A stretch of DNA of 64,000 nt from Acinetobacter equi (GTDB taxonomy: Bacteria; Pseudomonadota; Gammaproteobacteria; Pseudomonadales; Moraxellaceae), in the NCBI RefSeq assembly GCF_001307195.1, contig NZ_CP012808.1, positions 1-64,000 of the forward strand, read 5' to 3'. Shown here piece after piece: positions 36,379 to 45,396 of the stretch. Position numbers and translations under genes: made by a program. The notes under the pieces are model-generated. The model saw nothing but the letters and a program-made list of their open reading frames with translations. It was not told the DNA's origin and did no database searches. The first letter of the stretch is position 1. Each line of letters starts with the position of its first letter.

Positions 36379-37701
36379 ATGGCAAATAATGTCGTGACTC
36401 AGCCAGAGTCAACCCCTCTTGATCGTAAAACACGTGTTAAGTCTATTATTGGTGGTTCAGCAGGGAATTTAGTTGAATGGTATGACTGGTATGTCTACGC
36501 TGCCTTCACTCTTTATTTTGCTCCAAAGTTTTTCCCAGAAGGTGATAGTACAGTAAAACTATTACAGGCTGCTGCTGTCTTTGCACTTGGTTTCCTTATG
36601 CGACCAATTGGTGCATGGGTTATGGGAATTTACGCAGATCGCAAAGGTCGTAAAGCTGGCTTATCAATGTCAGTTTCATTAATGTGTGTTGGCTCACTTA
36701 TAATTGCATGCACACCGACCTATGAAACAATTGGCATGTTTGCCCCAGCAATGCTTTTATTTGCTCGACTACTTCAAGGTTTAAGTGTTGGTGGTGAATA
36801 TGGCTCTAGCGCAACATACCTAAGTGAAATGGCAGGTAAAAACCATCGCGGATTTTTCTCGAGCTTCCAATATGTAACCCTTATTTCAGGACAACTACTT
36901 GCACTATGTACACTTATCGTATTGCAACGCACATTGACTGAACAGGCATTAGGTGACTGGGGATGGCGTATTCCATTCTTCATTGGCGCAATTCTAGCGA
37001 TAGTTGTTTTCTGGATTCGTCGCGGACTTGTTGAAAGTGAGTCTTCAAAGCAAGCCCAAAAACAAGCAAAAGAAGGCGGTCCAAAATCTGGTGCAGTTGA
37101 ATTATTTACAAAACATCCTAAGGCAGCTTTCACCGTAATTATGCTTACTGCTGGTGGTACATTAGCATTTAATACATTCACAACATATTTGCAAAAGTAC
37201 CTAGTAAATACTTCTGGTTTTGAAAAAACTACAGCTACCGAAATTACTACTGCTGCAATCTTCATTTTTATGCTTATTCAGCCTGCAATCGGTGCGCTAT
37301 CAGATAAAATTGGTCGTAAGCCAATTATGATTGCTTTTGGTGTGCTTGGTGTAATCTTCACTATTCCAATTTTCAACCATATTGGTGCGACCAATAATGC
37401 CATGACAGCATTTATGCTTTGTATGAGTGGTATGATTATTGTTTCAGGCTATACTGCAATTAATGCTGTTGTTAAAGCAGAGTTATTCCCTGCTCATATT
37501 CGTGCACTTGGTGTCGCTTTACCATATGCAATTGCCAATACACTCTTTGGTGGTACTGCTGAGCTCGTTGCTCTCAGCTTTAAAAATGCAGGACATGAAA
37601 GCTACTTCTTCTATTACATTACTTTCATGATTGGTTTATCTCTCATAACTTATATCTTTATGAAAGATACTAAGAAAAACTCTCTAATTACTGATAATTA
37701 A
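36379..37701 (+). CDS. kgtP: MFS metabolite:H+ symporter, alpha-ketoglutarate permease-like (copy 1)
   Basis: The protein (440 residues from ATG 36379, which has GGAGGA just upstream; the ATG at 36367 contains that site and is unlikely) has 12 membrane segments. It follows E. coli KgtP along its whole length: SAGNLVEWYDWYVYAAF, GFLMRPIGAWVMGIYADRKG, ARLLQGLSVGGEYGSSATYL and YLVNTSGFEKTTATEI are the matching blocks. KgtP imports 2-oxoglutarate with protons; a related dicarboxylate is possible. Its close paralogue follows in tandem after a terminator. It lies behind pckG, which fits growth on TCA-cycle acids. Confidence 0.88.
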   Translation: MANNVVTQPESTPLDRKTRVKSIIGGSAGNLVEWYDWYVYAAFTLYFAPKFFPEGDSTVKLLQAAAVFALGFLMRPIGAWVMGIYADRKGRKAGLSMSVSLMCVGSLIIACTPTYETIGMFAPAMLLFARLLQGLSVGGEYGSSATYLSEMAGKNHRGFFSSFQYVTLISGQLLALCTLIVLQRTLTEQALGDWGWRIPFFIGAILAIVVFWIRRGLVESESSKQAQKQAKEGGPKSGAVELFTKHPKAAFTVIMLTAGGTLAFNTFTTYLQKYLVNTSGFEKTTATEITTAAIFIFMLIQPAIGALSDKIGRKPIMIAFGVLGVIFTIPIFNHIGATNNAMTAFMLCMSGMIIVSGYTAINAVVKAELFPAHIRALGVALPYAIANTLFGGTAELVALSFKNAGHESYFFYYITFMIGLSLITYIFMKDTKKNSLITDN

Positions 37702-37718
37702 TCAAAATTATCATTTAT

Positions 37719-37749
37719 AAAAAACCCATCTTATTTGATGGGTTTTTAT
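37719..37749 (+). terminator. Terminator between the kgtP-like copies
   Basis: AAAACCCATC / GATGGGTTTTTA hairpin, 18 bases after the first copy. Confidence 0.85.
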
Positions 37750-37954
37750 TCAAACATAACCCATTGTTTATAATAAGTATTTTAAAACTATTAGACTAAA
37801 GTCGTATAATTTACAAATTCTCACAAGAGTATAACGGAAACATAAATTTACATTTCCCATTTACATCAAAATATATATTTTAAGTTTTGCATTTTCTTAA
37901 TAAAAGCGAAGTTTAAAAGTATGTATTTTGCCAACATTCTTGCGGAGAATTGTT

Positions 37955-39274
37955 GTGACAAATTCAGATTCTCAAATTGCTCCAGAGCAGTTTGACAGAA
38001 AGACTCGTGTCAAATCTATCCTTGGTGGCTCAGCCGGTAACTTAGTTGAATGGTTTGACTGGTATGTTTACGCAGCTTTTACGCTTTACTTTGCACACCA
38101 ATTCTTCCCGGAAGGTGATGACACTGTAAAACTATTACAAGCCGCAGCAGTTTTTGCTCTTGGTTTTTTAATGCGCCCAATCGGTGCTTGGATTATGGGA
38201 ATCTATGCAGACCGAAAAGGACGTAAAGCTGGTCTTACACTTTCTGTTTCATTGATGTGTATTGGCTCTCTCACCATTGCTTTCGCACCAACTTACGATT
38301 CTGTTGGTATGCTTGCCCCCGCAATCTTACTTTTTGCTCGTCTAATTCAAGGTCTAAGTGTAGGCGGTGAATATGGATCAAGTGCAACTTACTTAACTGA
38401 AATGGCAGGAAAGAATCATCGTGGTTTCTTCTCTAGTTTCCAATATGTAACATTAATTTCAGGTCAACTCCTCGCACTTTGTACACTCATCGTATTACAA
38501 CATACCCTTACAGAAGATCAACTCTATGCTTGGGGATGGCGTATTCCATTCTTTATGGGTGCTCTTTTAGCCATCGTTGTTTTTTGGATTCGTCGTGGGT
38601 TGGTTGAAACACAATCATCAAAAGAAGCACAAGAACAAGCAAAAAATGGTGGCCCAAAGTCAAGTGCATTAGCTTTATTTACCAAATATCCTAAGCAGGC
38701 ATTTACAGTAATCATGCTTACTGCTGGTGGTACGCTTGCATTTAATACATTTACCACATATTTACAAAAATATTTAGTGAATACATCTGGTTTTGAAAAA
38801 ACAACTGCCACAGAAATCACCACTGCTGCCATTTTTATTTTTATGCTTATTCAACCTGCTGTAGGTGCTCTATCAGATAAAATTGGCCGTAAACCTATTA
38901 TGATTGCCTTTGGTGTTCTAGGTGTAATTTTCACTATTCCTATTTTTAACGGTATTGGAAATACAACCAGTCCAACAATAGCATTTATGCTTTGTATGAG
39001 TGGTATGATGATTGTAACAGGCTATACTGCAATTAATGCTGTTGTTAAAGCTGAATTATTTCCTGCACATATTCGCGCATTGGGCGTTGCTTTACCGTAT
39101 GCAATTGCAAATACGCTCTTTGGTGGTACTGCTGAACTGATTGCTCTAAGCTTTAAAAATGCTGGACATGAAAACTATTTCTTCTACTACATTACTTTCA
39201 TGATTGGTTTATCCCTCATTACGTATATCTTCATGAAAGATACCAAGAAAAATAGTTTAATTACAGATAATTAA
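37955..39274 (+). CDS. kgtP: MFS metabolite:H+ symporter, alpha-ketoglutarate permease-like (copy 2)
   Basis: I start this gene at GTG 37955 (VTNSDSQIAPEQFD...), with GGAGA six bases upstream; a longer frame from a TTG at 37928 lacks a ribosome site. The 439-residue protein is an obvious paralogue of the preceding gene, with most residues identical through all 12 membrane segments and an identical C-terminus (YIFMKDTKKNSLITDN). Differences concentrate at the N-terminus, in the central loop and near GIGNTTSPT. The separate terminators and leaders suggest separate regulation, perhaps for different substrates or conditions. Confidence 0.88.
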   Translation: MTNSDSQIAPEQFDRKTRVKSILGGSAGNLVEWFDWYVYAAFTLYFAHQFFPEGDDTVKLLQAAAVFALGFLMRPIGAWIMGIYADRKGRKAGLTLSVSLMCIGSLTIAFAPTYDSVGMLAPAILLFARLIQGLSVGGEYGSSATYLTEMAGKNHRGFFSSFQYVTLISGQLLALCTLIVLQHTLTEDQLYAWGWRIPFFMGALLAIVVFWIRRGLVETQSSKEAQEQAKNGGPKSSALALFTKYPKQAFTVIMLTAGGTLAFNTFTTYLQKYLVNTSGFEKTTATEITTAAIFIFMLIQPAVGALSDKIGRKPIMIAFGVLGVIFTIPIFNGIGNTTSPTIAFMLCMSGMMIVTGYTAINAVVKAELFPAHIRALGVALPYAIANTLFGGTAELIALSFKNAGHENYFFYYITFMIGLSLITYIFMKDTKKNSLITDN

Positions 39275-39282
39275 TTTTTTGT

Positions 39283-39307
39283 AAAAAGCCCTATATGGGC
39301 TTTTTTA
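39283..39307 (+). terminator. Terminator of the second kgtP-like gene
   Basis: AAAAAGCCC / GGGCTTTTTT hairpin shortly after the stop codon. Confidence 0.85.
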
Positions 39308-39421
39308 TTTTCATTAATTTACAAATCACTCTATATTTTTTTGATTTAGAGGCATATTCAACCATCGAGAAATAAAGAGCCTTATGGCATACTAAAAACA
39401 CATCATGCTAGGAAGTATAGA

Positions 39422-39847
39422 ATGAAAAATATTTATATAGTGTTAGGTGCTACAATTCTTACACTAGGCTTAACTGCTTGCCAAAGTACAGCACGCCAAT
39501 ACAATGGAACAGTCGGATATAAAATTGAACAGCAAACAGCAAACACAGCAACGATCTCTTACACGCTAGCAGCACGTAAAAATCAAGCTGCAAATGAAGC
39601 TAAACTTCAGCATGCATGTGGAAAAGTCTTAGGTGACAAAAAACAATATACAATTAAAATTTTAAGTATAAATGAAATCATCAATCCGAATAAAGATGTT
39701 GAATTTGGTCGCCAAATTGGGAACTCCCGCACAACTGTCGGATTATCAAATACCCCAAGTTTATATAACAGCGAAGACTATGCAACCAAACAAGCTCTAG
39801 ATAGCCACCCTTCTACACTACATGTTGTTCGCTATACTTGTTCTTAA
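39422..39847 (+). CDS. Small lipoprotein, function unknown
   Basis: The 141-residue protein has a lipoprotein signal: MKNIYIVLGATILTLGLTAC, with the lipid-carrying cysteine at residue 20 (lipobox LTAC). The mature part begins QSTARQYNG and contains one later pair of cysteines (HACGK near residue 62 and YTC at the C-terminus) that could form a disulphide in the periplasm. I do not recognise the family. It is a single gene with an AGGAA ribosome site and a terminator. Confidence 0.8.
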   Translation: MKNIYIVLGATILTLGLTACQSTARQYNGTVGYKIEQQTANTATISYTLAARKNQAANEAKLQHACGKVLGDKKQYTIKILSINEIINPNKDVEFGRQIGNSRTTVGLSNTPSLYNSEDYATKQALDSHPSTLHVVRYTCS

Positions 39848-39859
39848 GAACATAAAAAC

Positions 39860-39883
39860 AAAAGGGCTATTCAGCCCTTTTTA
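39860..39883 (+). terminator. Terminator of the lipoprotein gene
   Basis: AAAGGGCT / AGCCCTTTTT hairpin 13 bases after the lipoprotein stop. Confidence 0.8.
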
Positions 39884-39929
39884 TAGAAATTTGAAAATTA
39901 AAAGTAAAAACACTCACTTTCCATTCCCA

Positions 39930-40598
39930 CTATAATGTCTTATAAAAACTCACGTTTCTGAACTCAGGTGATTCATCCAAATCTGGCCAAGTTGTTGCAC
40001 TTCGCTCATCCAATTTTATATATTTAGAATGGCTAAAATTCTTTACACGGCTATCCGCAACCCACACTTCGGGAGCAAACTTTAAAAACTCATCTAAGAA
40101 AAAGCGATTAGATTGATCATAAAGCACATCTGCTGCGAGCAATACATCAACCTGCTCTGCTTTATACAAATCTTCAAGGTATTCAAGCTCTACATTATTC
40201 AATTCTGCATTAGCACGACATGCATCAAGACTTACTTTATCAATATCACAACAAATCACTCGCTTCGCACCTGCCATTTTTGCTGCAATTGCTACCACAC
40301 CTGAACCTGCACCAAAATCAAGTACTACTTTATCTTTGACATGCTGAGGCTCTGCAAGTAACCACTGTGCCATCGCTAGCCCCGATGCCCAGCAAAAAAT
40401 CCAATATGGCGTATCATTCCAAATACGGCGAATCACTTCATCATCCAATTTATCCGTTGGAAAAACTGGAGGAATCAACCAAAGTGAAATTGAAGTTTCA
40501 GGCAATTGCTGCGCATGTAATTCACAATATGGAATCACATCATGTAAGGCTTGAATTAAGTGTTCAGGGACTTTAGGGATTTGGAAGGTACAGCTCAT
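39930..40598 (-). CDS. SAM-dependent methyltransferase, ETF-beta lysine methyltransferase-like
   Basis: The 222-residue protein has a class I fold: motif I is VLDFGAGSGVVAIAA (about residues 91-105), the acidic residue follows in ICCDID, and the post-I motif is DVLLAADVLYD. The last motif and the overall size resemble the METTL20 group, which methylates a lysine of electron transfer flavoprotein beta, and the related small protein lysine methyltransferases. The assignment to that group is from memory of motif shape, so the substrate is tentative. It is convergent with the lipoprotein gene and lies downstream of folD on the same strand, with a 109-base gap. Confidence 0.7.
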   Translation of the reverse strand: MSCTFQIPKVPEHLIQALHDVIPYCELHAQQLPETSISLWLIPPVFPTDKLDDEVIRRIWNDTPYWIFCWASGLAMAQWLLAEPQHVKDKVVLDFGAGSGVVAIAAKMAGAKRVICCDIDKVSLDACRANAELNNVELEYLEDLYKAEQVDVLLAADVLYDQSNRFFLDEFLKFAPEVWVADSRVKNFSHSKYIKLDERSATTWPDLDESPEFRNVSFYKTL

Positions 40599-40707
40599 TT
40601 AGATTCTTTTAATTGATATTTTTTGAAGAATTTCCCCAATCCTTCTTTAAAAAAGAGGGAAAACTAAAGTTCCCTCTTTTGAAACTGGAGGATTAAGGAG
40701 GATTAAA

Positions 40708-41556
40708 TTAACCTAAAGCTTTCTCAGCAGCTTCAACTGTTTGACGAATTAAAGTCGTAATTGTCATTGGGCCAACACCACCTGGAACTGGTGTATATGC
40801 AGAAGCAATTTCTTCAATACCAACAAGTTGGATATCACCTACACCACCACCATCACGTGGATGGAAACCAGCATCAACAACAACAGCACCTTGCTTAATC
40901 CAATCTTTTTGAATTAACTCTGCTTTACCTACCGCACCTACAATGATGTCAGCTTGTTTTACAAAACTTGCTAAATCTTGTGTACGTGAATGGCAAATTG
41001 TTACTGTTGCATTTGCTTCAAGAAGCATTGCAGCCATAGGTTTACCCAAAATTGCAGAACGACCAACAACAACAGCATGTTTACCTGCGATTTCAATATT
41101 ATTTTCTTTTAAAATCGTCATAATACCAGCTGGAGTTGCAGAACCATATGCTGCTTCACCCATTGCCATACGACCATAACCAAGGCAAGTTACACCATCT
41201 ACATCTTTTGCGAGTGAAATTGCATCAAAACAAGCACGTTCATCAATTTGAGCAGGTACTGGATGCTGTAAAAGAATACCGTGAACATCAGGATTAGCAT
41301 TTAATTTTTCAATTTCAGCCAATAACTCTTCAGTTGTAGTTTCTTTTGGAAGCTCTACTTTTAATGAATCCATACCGACACGGCGGCAAGCATTTCCTTT
41401 CATACGTACATAAGTTGCAGATGCACCATCGTCACCTACCAAAATAGTCGCAAGAATTGGAGTACGACCTGACTTTGCTTTTAACGCTTCTACGCGAGTC
41501 AACAAGTCAGCTTCAATTTGTTTTGCCAATGCACGACCATCTAAAACTAATGCCAC
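40708..41556 (-). CDS. folD: Bifunctional methylene-tetrahydrofolate dehydrogenase/cyclohydrolase
   Basis: FolD interconverts 5,10-methylene-, methenyl- and 10-formyl-tetrahydrofolate with NADP+ in one-carbon metabolism. The 282-residue protein has the signatures [17 protein letters not shown] (with catalytic Tyr and the following Lys), [14 protein letters not shown] and [15 protein letters not shown], and the Rossmann segment [14 protein letters not shown]. Length and motif order are normal. It is a single gene, divergent from the tRNA-Cys/tRNA-Leu transcript. Confidence 0.97.
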   Translation of the reverse strand: MALVLDGRALAKQIEADLLTRVEALKAKSGRTPILATILVGDDGASATYVRMKGNACRRVGMDSLKVELPKETTTEELLAEIEKLNANPDVHGILLQHPVPAQIDERACFDAISLAKDVDGVTCLGYGRMAMGEAAYGSATPAGIMTILKENNIEIAGKHAVVVGRSAILGKPMAAMLLEANATVTICHSRTQDLASFVKQADIIVGAVGKAELIQKDWIKQGAVVVDAGFHPRDGGGVGDIQLVGIEEIASAYTPVPGGVGPMTITTLIRQTVEAAEKALG

Positions 41557-41710
41557 GGCACATCTCCCATGTGTTGATATGAATCAATTTTGCACATTCT
41601 ACATCAATATTTTAATTATTTTTCGTTATATGCTGTTTTTATGCACATACAAGCATGTTCTACTATTGTTTTTTTTTCAGAGCTTGATAATATACGCATC
41701 AACAAGACGC

Positions 41711-41784
41711 GGCGGGGTGGCAGAGTGGTCATGCAGCGGACTGCAACTCCGTGGACGCCGGTTCGATTCCGACCTCCGCCTCCA
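41711..41784 (+). tRNA. tRNA-Cys (GCA)
   Basis: The cloverleaf has acceptor stem GGCGGGG/CTCCGCC (one G-U pair), anticodon loop with GCA inside GGACTGCAACTCC, T arm GCCGG-TTCGATT-CCGAC, discriminator T and an encoded CCA. A tRNA-Leu follows after 11 bases. Confidence 0.93.
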
Positions 41785-41795
41785 ATCTTGTAAAT

Positions 41796-41881
41796 GCCCG
41801 AGTGGTGAAATCGGTAGACACAGGGGATTTAAAATCCCCCGCCCACAAAGCGTGCCAGTTCGAGTCTGGCCTCGGGCACCA
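41796..41881 (+). tRNA. tRNA-Leu (TAA), copy 1
   Basis: This is an 86-base class II tRNA with acceptor stem GCCCGAG/CTCGGGC, anticodon loop TTTAAAA (anticodon TAA), a long variable arm, and an encoded CCA. It is probably cotranscribed with tRNA-Cys. It is identical to the copy at 42835. Confidence 0.96.
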
Positions 41882-41914
41882 CTTTAATACTTCTTAAAGT
41901 GGTGCAATAAAAGA

Positions 41915-41937
41915 CCCAGCGAAAGCTGGTTTTTTTA
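41915..41937 (+). terminator. Terminator of the tRNA-Cys/tRNA-Leu transcript
   Basis: CCAGC-GAAA-GCTGG tetraloop hairpin followed by seven Ts, inside the direct repeat. Confidence 0.9.
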
Positions 41938-41980
41938 TGCCTAAAATTCACAATACCCTAAAAATACCTTTTAAATTTTT

Positions 41981-42715
41981 ATGATTACTCAAAAACAAGC
42001 TCTTCAGTACTTGCATCAAGTAAAAGAAAATCACCCTCAAGCATTTAAAAGAAATTTTTTATTCTATGGTTTTGTTCAAACTAAAGGTGCACTAGATGAG
42101 CTCAAAGAAGTTTTCCCATGGGTTATTGCACTAACCACCTTCATCCCTCTTATCTATTTTATAAGTTTAAGCATCAATTACACATTTTCTAACCTTTCTC
42201 ATTTTCAAGCTCAAGCAATAGCTATCATATGCATTATGCTTTTATTTATGCTTATTCTACCCATTGTTATCTATCAAATTCGCAATAGCTCTACCCGCCT
42301 ATATACAAGCATTAAAAACCTTCCATTCAAACTTGCTCTACTCATCATCTTTCAAGCAATTAATTTAAAGTTTTTTGAAAGTGTTCTACTTCAAGGTATT
42401 TTATTCTTTTTAAGCCTGAGCTATGGTTTTATTGCATGCTATAAAGAAAATCTTTTTAGATCACACTCCACTACACATGATCAAATTTTACTTAATCAGC
42501 TACGTAAAGCATGCTTTTGGTCCCACATACAAACAGTAAAGTATTCAATAAAGCTAATACCTATTTCAAAATCATCAAAAAATTATCAAAAATTACTTAA
42601 TCAAAAAAATTATTATGAATCTCTACATAAAGAACTTATGCAGTTTGAAGATAAATTTTATCAATTTACCAAGTATATTGATCTGGAAAGTTATGTTGAT
42701 GAACTCATGAAATAA
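41981..42715 (+). CDS. Membrane protein of unknown function, between two tRNA-Leu copies
   Basis: I do not recognise this 244-residue protein. It begins with a hydrophilic stretch of about 45 residues, then four predicted membrane helices in two pairs (about 48-67 and 78-96; 118-134 and 138-150), then a charged, helical C-terminal domain with a possible coiled coil (NQKNYYESLHKELMQFEDKF). No catalytic motif is visible. It is a single gene enclosed by two 155-base direct repeats that each contain a tRNA-Leu, so it may have been captured or left behind by a duplication event. Confidence 0.75.
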   Translation: MITQKQALQYLHQVKENHPQAFKRNFLFYGFVQTKGALDELKEVFPWVIALTTFIPLIYFISLSINYTFSNLSHFQAQAIAIICIMLLFMLILPIVIYQIRNSSTRLYTSIKNLPFKLALLIIFQAINLKFFESVLLQGILFFLSLSYGFIACYKENLFRSHSTTHDQILLNQLRKACFWSHIQTVKYSIKLIPISKSSKNYQKLLNQKNYYESLHKELMQFEDKFYQFTKYIDLESYVDELMK

Positions 42716-42796
42716 TAATTTTTATTGAATTTAACTTATTTTTTAACCATAAAAGCAACATTTGAACGAAAAGAAAGCAAATAAATGGAAATATAC

Positions 42797-42825
42797 TTGC
42801 CAAGTTTTTATTAGTCCTCTATTAT
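42797..42825 (+). promoter_or_regulatory. Promoter of the second tRNA-Leu
   Basis: TTGCCA (42797-42802) and TATTAT (42820-42825) with a 17-base spacer, 9 bases before the tRNA. This sequence is not part of the direct repeat. Confidence 0.65.
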
Positions 42826-42834
42826 TGCGCACAT

Positions 42835-42920
42835 GCCCGAGTGGTGAAATCGGTAGACACAGGGGATTTAAAATCCCCCGCCCACAAAGCGTGCCAGTTC
42901 GAGTCTGGCCTCGGGCACCA
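42835..42920 (+). tRNA. tRNA-Leu (TAA), copy 2
   Basis: All 86 bases are identical to the copy at 41796-41881 (anticodon TAA, encoded CCA). It has its own promoter and the same terminator type. Confidence 0.96.
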
Positions 42921-42953
42921 CTTTAATACTTCTTAAAGTGGTGCAATAAAAGA

Positions 42954-42975
42954 TCCAGCGAAAGCTGGTTTTTTT
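42954..42975 (+). terminator. Terminator of the second tRNA-Leu
   Basis: CCAGC-GAAA-GCTGG hairpin and T run, identical in form to the one after the first copy. Confidence 0.9.
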
Positions 42976-43019
42976 ATGTCTAAAATTTATAAATAATTAG
43001 ATAAAAAAAAGAGAGTGAA

Positions 43020-43331
43020 TTACCACTCTCTATTTGCAACCAACTCTTCCATTTCTATATCCATATAACCATGCTCCTGTACAACCATCATCATGGCTTC
43101 TGCAATATAGTCAGCGGCAGTATCATCTAAGGATGAATCTAGATCTTCAAACTGTGGCTTCATTTCATTAATTTGAGATATCAATTTATCTGCAATACGA
43201 TAAATATCAGATTCAGAAACATTTTTTTCAATGCTTTTTGAAAACTTCTCTATTAATTGCTTTATTTCAGCAACCAAAATATCTGGGTAATATTCATCAT
43301 CAAACATTGGAAGGAGTAAATCATTAAACAT
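43020..43331 (-). CDS. Small acidic protein, unknown (possibly DUF5713-like)
   Basis: I use ATG 43331, giving 103 residues (MFNDLLLPMFDDEYYPDIL...); a TTG three codons earlier is possible. It is acidic, soluble and helical, with the pattern DLDSSLDDTAADYIAEAMMMV followed by ELVANREW at the C-terminus. The ending recalls a small family of uncharacterised proteins (DUF5713), which I state from memory only. It is a single gene, convergent with the tRNA-Leu, downstream of nothing obvious. Confidence 0.6.
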   Translation of the reverse strand: MFNDLLLPMFDDEYYPDILVAEIKQLIEKFSKSIEKNVSESDIYRIADKLISQINEMKPQFEDLDSSLDDTAADYIAEAMMMVVQEHGYMDIEMEELVANREW

Positions 43332-43440
43332 AGAAAGCAAATAACATCAAAACTACAAGCACGTGCTTATAACACAAAAGATTCATCAAACCAATAAAAA
43401 AGGCACAGCAGAATAGCTATGCCCTTCATAAACAAAATAA

Positions 43441-45141
43441 TTATTCAATTGATTTTGATGACAAACTTTCTGCAATTTTAACAAGTTCTATAAATTCAGA
43501 TTTCATTCCATAAGGATCTGGTTGTTTATTACGATTTGCTAAATTTAAAACATCTGACCATTTCATATTTCCAGTATATTGACTATTACTCAACAATTGC
43601 CCATAACTTGCAACAGCAACAGCCCACTGGGTATCACTAGATGCCTTATTTAATGCTTTATTTGAAATAAGTAATGGTTCTGTAATTAAAATACTTTCAC
43701 TTGATGATGGTAATTTATATCGCAATTTCAAATAACCATATTCATTACTTTTATCAACTAAATTATTAGTATTTTGATAACGAGACTCCTCCAACCATCC
43801 TTTACGACCTGTTGGAATAACTTCATATAATGCTGTTACCGTATGACCTGCTCCAATATCTCCAGCATCCACCTTGTCATTATTAAAATCTTCTTTCTTT
43901 AAAATTCTATTTTCATATCCAACTAAACGATATTCCTTTACAGTCATCGGATTAAATTCAACTTGAATTTTTACATCCTTAGCAATCGTTGCAAGCGTCG
44001 ATGATAATTGACGTTGCACAACTTTTTTAGCCTCATTTTCATTATCAATATAACTATAATTTCCATCCCCAGCGTCAGCAAGTTGCTCCATTAGTTTTTC
44101 ATTATAATTTCCCGTACCAAAGCCAAGACTTGTAAATGAAATACCTGTTTTTCTTTTCTCTGCAACAATACCTTTTAGTGCATCAAAATTTGTAATACCC
44201 ACATTAAAATCACCATCGGTTGCAATAATGATTCGATTTATTCCATTCTGTTTAAATGCCTTTTCTGCTTGTTCATAAGCAAGTTCAATCGCTCGTTGAC
44301 CTGAAGTTGCTCCACTTGCATACAAGCTATTAATGACCTTAAGAATTTGATCCTTATTCTTTCCTGATGTTGGCTGTAATGCTACTTTCTCACCGCTTGC
44401 ATAAGTCACAATTGTCACAGTATCTTGTGGTCTAAGCTGTTCTGTTAATATTCTCAATGTTGTTTTAACAAGCCCCAACTTATCATCACTATTCATACTT
44501 CCAGAAACATCTACCAAGAATACCAAATTGGCAGGTGGCAACTCTTTCATCTCAATATCATTTGCTTTAATACCAATGCGAATTAATTGTGCATCTGTTT
44601 TCCATGGTGATGAAACAATCTCTGTATTTAATGAAAATGGATGGCTATTCTTTGAGTTCGGATAATCATAATTAAAGTAATTAATCATCTCCTCCACACG
44701 CACAGCATTTACAGGAGGTAAATGACCATTTCGTTTCAAATAGCGACGAACATTGGTATAACTCCCCGTATCCACATCAATACTAAATGTGGAAACTGGC
44801 TCTATTTGCGTACTCTTTATTGAGTTTGTTTCTAGCGTTTGATATTGCTCTGTATTTACAGATGGTTGTTGATGCTCAGCACCTCTAAAGTCAAATGAAT
44901 TTCCTGTAACTATAGATCTATCTGATAGCTTTCGTGGTGGCACTGCCCTTGATGGTTGCGATTTTCGTATAGCAACTTCCTTTATAATTTGATTTGGAGC
45001 CTCTACAAGTTGTATCGGCTCTTCTACCAATGGCTGCACCTGATGCTCCATTGAAGACAACTCTTGTATGCCTTTATGGGTACTACATGCAACTATCAAT
45101 AAACTTAAAGAGCTATAAGCCAAGATTTTAGTTTTCATCAT
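43441..45141 (-). CDS. VWA-domain lipoprotein, YfbK-like
   Basis: The 566-residue protein has a lipobox (LLIVAC, cysteine at about residue 19), a Pro/Gln-rich linker, a conserved N-terminal region with VSTFSIDVDTGSYTNVRRYL, and a von Willebrand A domain with the metal-dependent adhesion site DVSGSMN (D211, S213, S215) and the later TDGDFNVG loop. The C-terminal part ends with DPYGMKSEFIELVKIAESL. Length and domain order match E. coli YfbK, whose role is not established. It should sit on the periplasmic face of a membrane and bind a partner through Mg2+ or Ca2+. It is a single gene. Confidence 0.85.
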   Translation of the reverse strand: MMKTKILAYSSLSLLIVACSTHKGIQELSSMEHQVQPLVEEPIQLVEAPNQIIKEVAIRKSQPSRAVPPRKLSDRSIVTGNSFDFRGAEHQQPSVNTEQYQTLETNSIKSTQIEPVSTFSIDVDTGSYTNVRRYLKRNGHLPPVNAVRVEEMINYFNYDYPNSKNSHPFSLNTEIVSSPWKTDAQLIRIGIKANDIEMKELPPANLVFLVDVSGSMNSDDKLGLVKTTLRILTEQLRPQDTVTIVTYASGEKVALQPTSGKNKDQILKVINSLYASGATSGQRAIELAYEQAEKAFKQNGINRIIIATDGDFNVGITNFDALKGIVAEKRKTGISFTSLGFGTGNYNEKLMEQLADAGDGNYSYIDNENEAKKVVQRQLSSTLATIAKDVKIQVEFNPMTVKEYRLVGYENRILKKEDFNNDKVDAGDIGAGHTVTALYEVIPTGRKGWLEESRYQNTNNLVDKSNEYGYLKLRYKLPSSSESILITEPLLISNKALNKASSDTQWAVAVASYGQLLSNSQYTGNMKWSDVLNLANRNKQPDPYGMKSEFIELVKIAESLSSKSIE

Positions 45142-45359
45142 TTAATAACCTTCTTCATAAAATTATTTTTGTTAAATTCACATTTAATTTTTGAATAAAA
45201 TTTTTCTAGATCATAAGTTTTATCTTGTATAAAAATCACTAGACTTAACTTTCGATTGATTAGTATAGTAGTTTTAATTTATTTATCATTACTTAATAAA
45301 ATTCATAGATATTTTAAAAATATTTATAACCAAACTATAAATCTTAGATCTCCTAATAT

Positions 45360-45389
45360 TAAAAAAGAGCAAATTTGCTCTTTTTTAAT
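45360..45389. terminator. Terminator downstream of folP
   Basis: AAAAAAGAGCAAA / TTTGCTCTTTTTT hairpin with T runs on both strands, just past the folP stop. Confidence 0.85.
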
Positions 45390-45396
45390 ATCTTAT

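Larger units (their letters stand above)
41795..41949 (+). repeat. Direct repeat, left copy (tRNA-Leu plus terminator)
   Basis: About 155 bases starting at the tRNA-Leu and running through its terminator recur at 42834-42988 with only two or three substitutions. The copies flank the membrane protein gene at 41981-42715. Confidence 0.85.
42834..42988 (+). repeat. Direct repeat, right copy (tRNA-Leu plus terminator)
   Basis: This is the second copy of the 155-base repeat starting 1039 bases after the first; substitutions are C/T changes in the terminator region. Confidence 0.85.

Noticed and set aside
41579..41887. Plus-strand frames covering the tRNA-Cys and tRNA-Leu genes
   Set aside because: They translate tRNA sequence and its promoter; both tRNAs fold properly.
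41795..42988. An integrated mobile element at tRNA-Leu
   Set aside because: No integrase, transposase or recombination gene lies between the repeats; only the duplication itself is supported.
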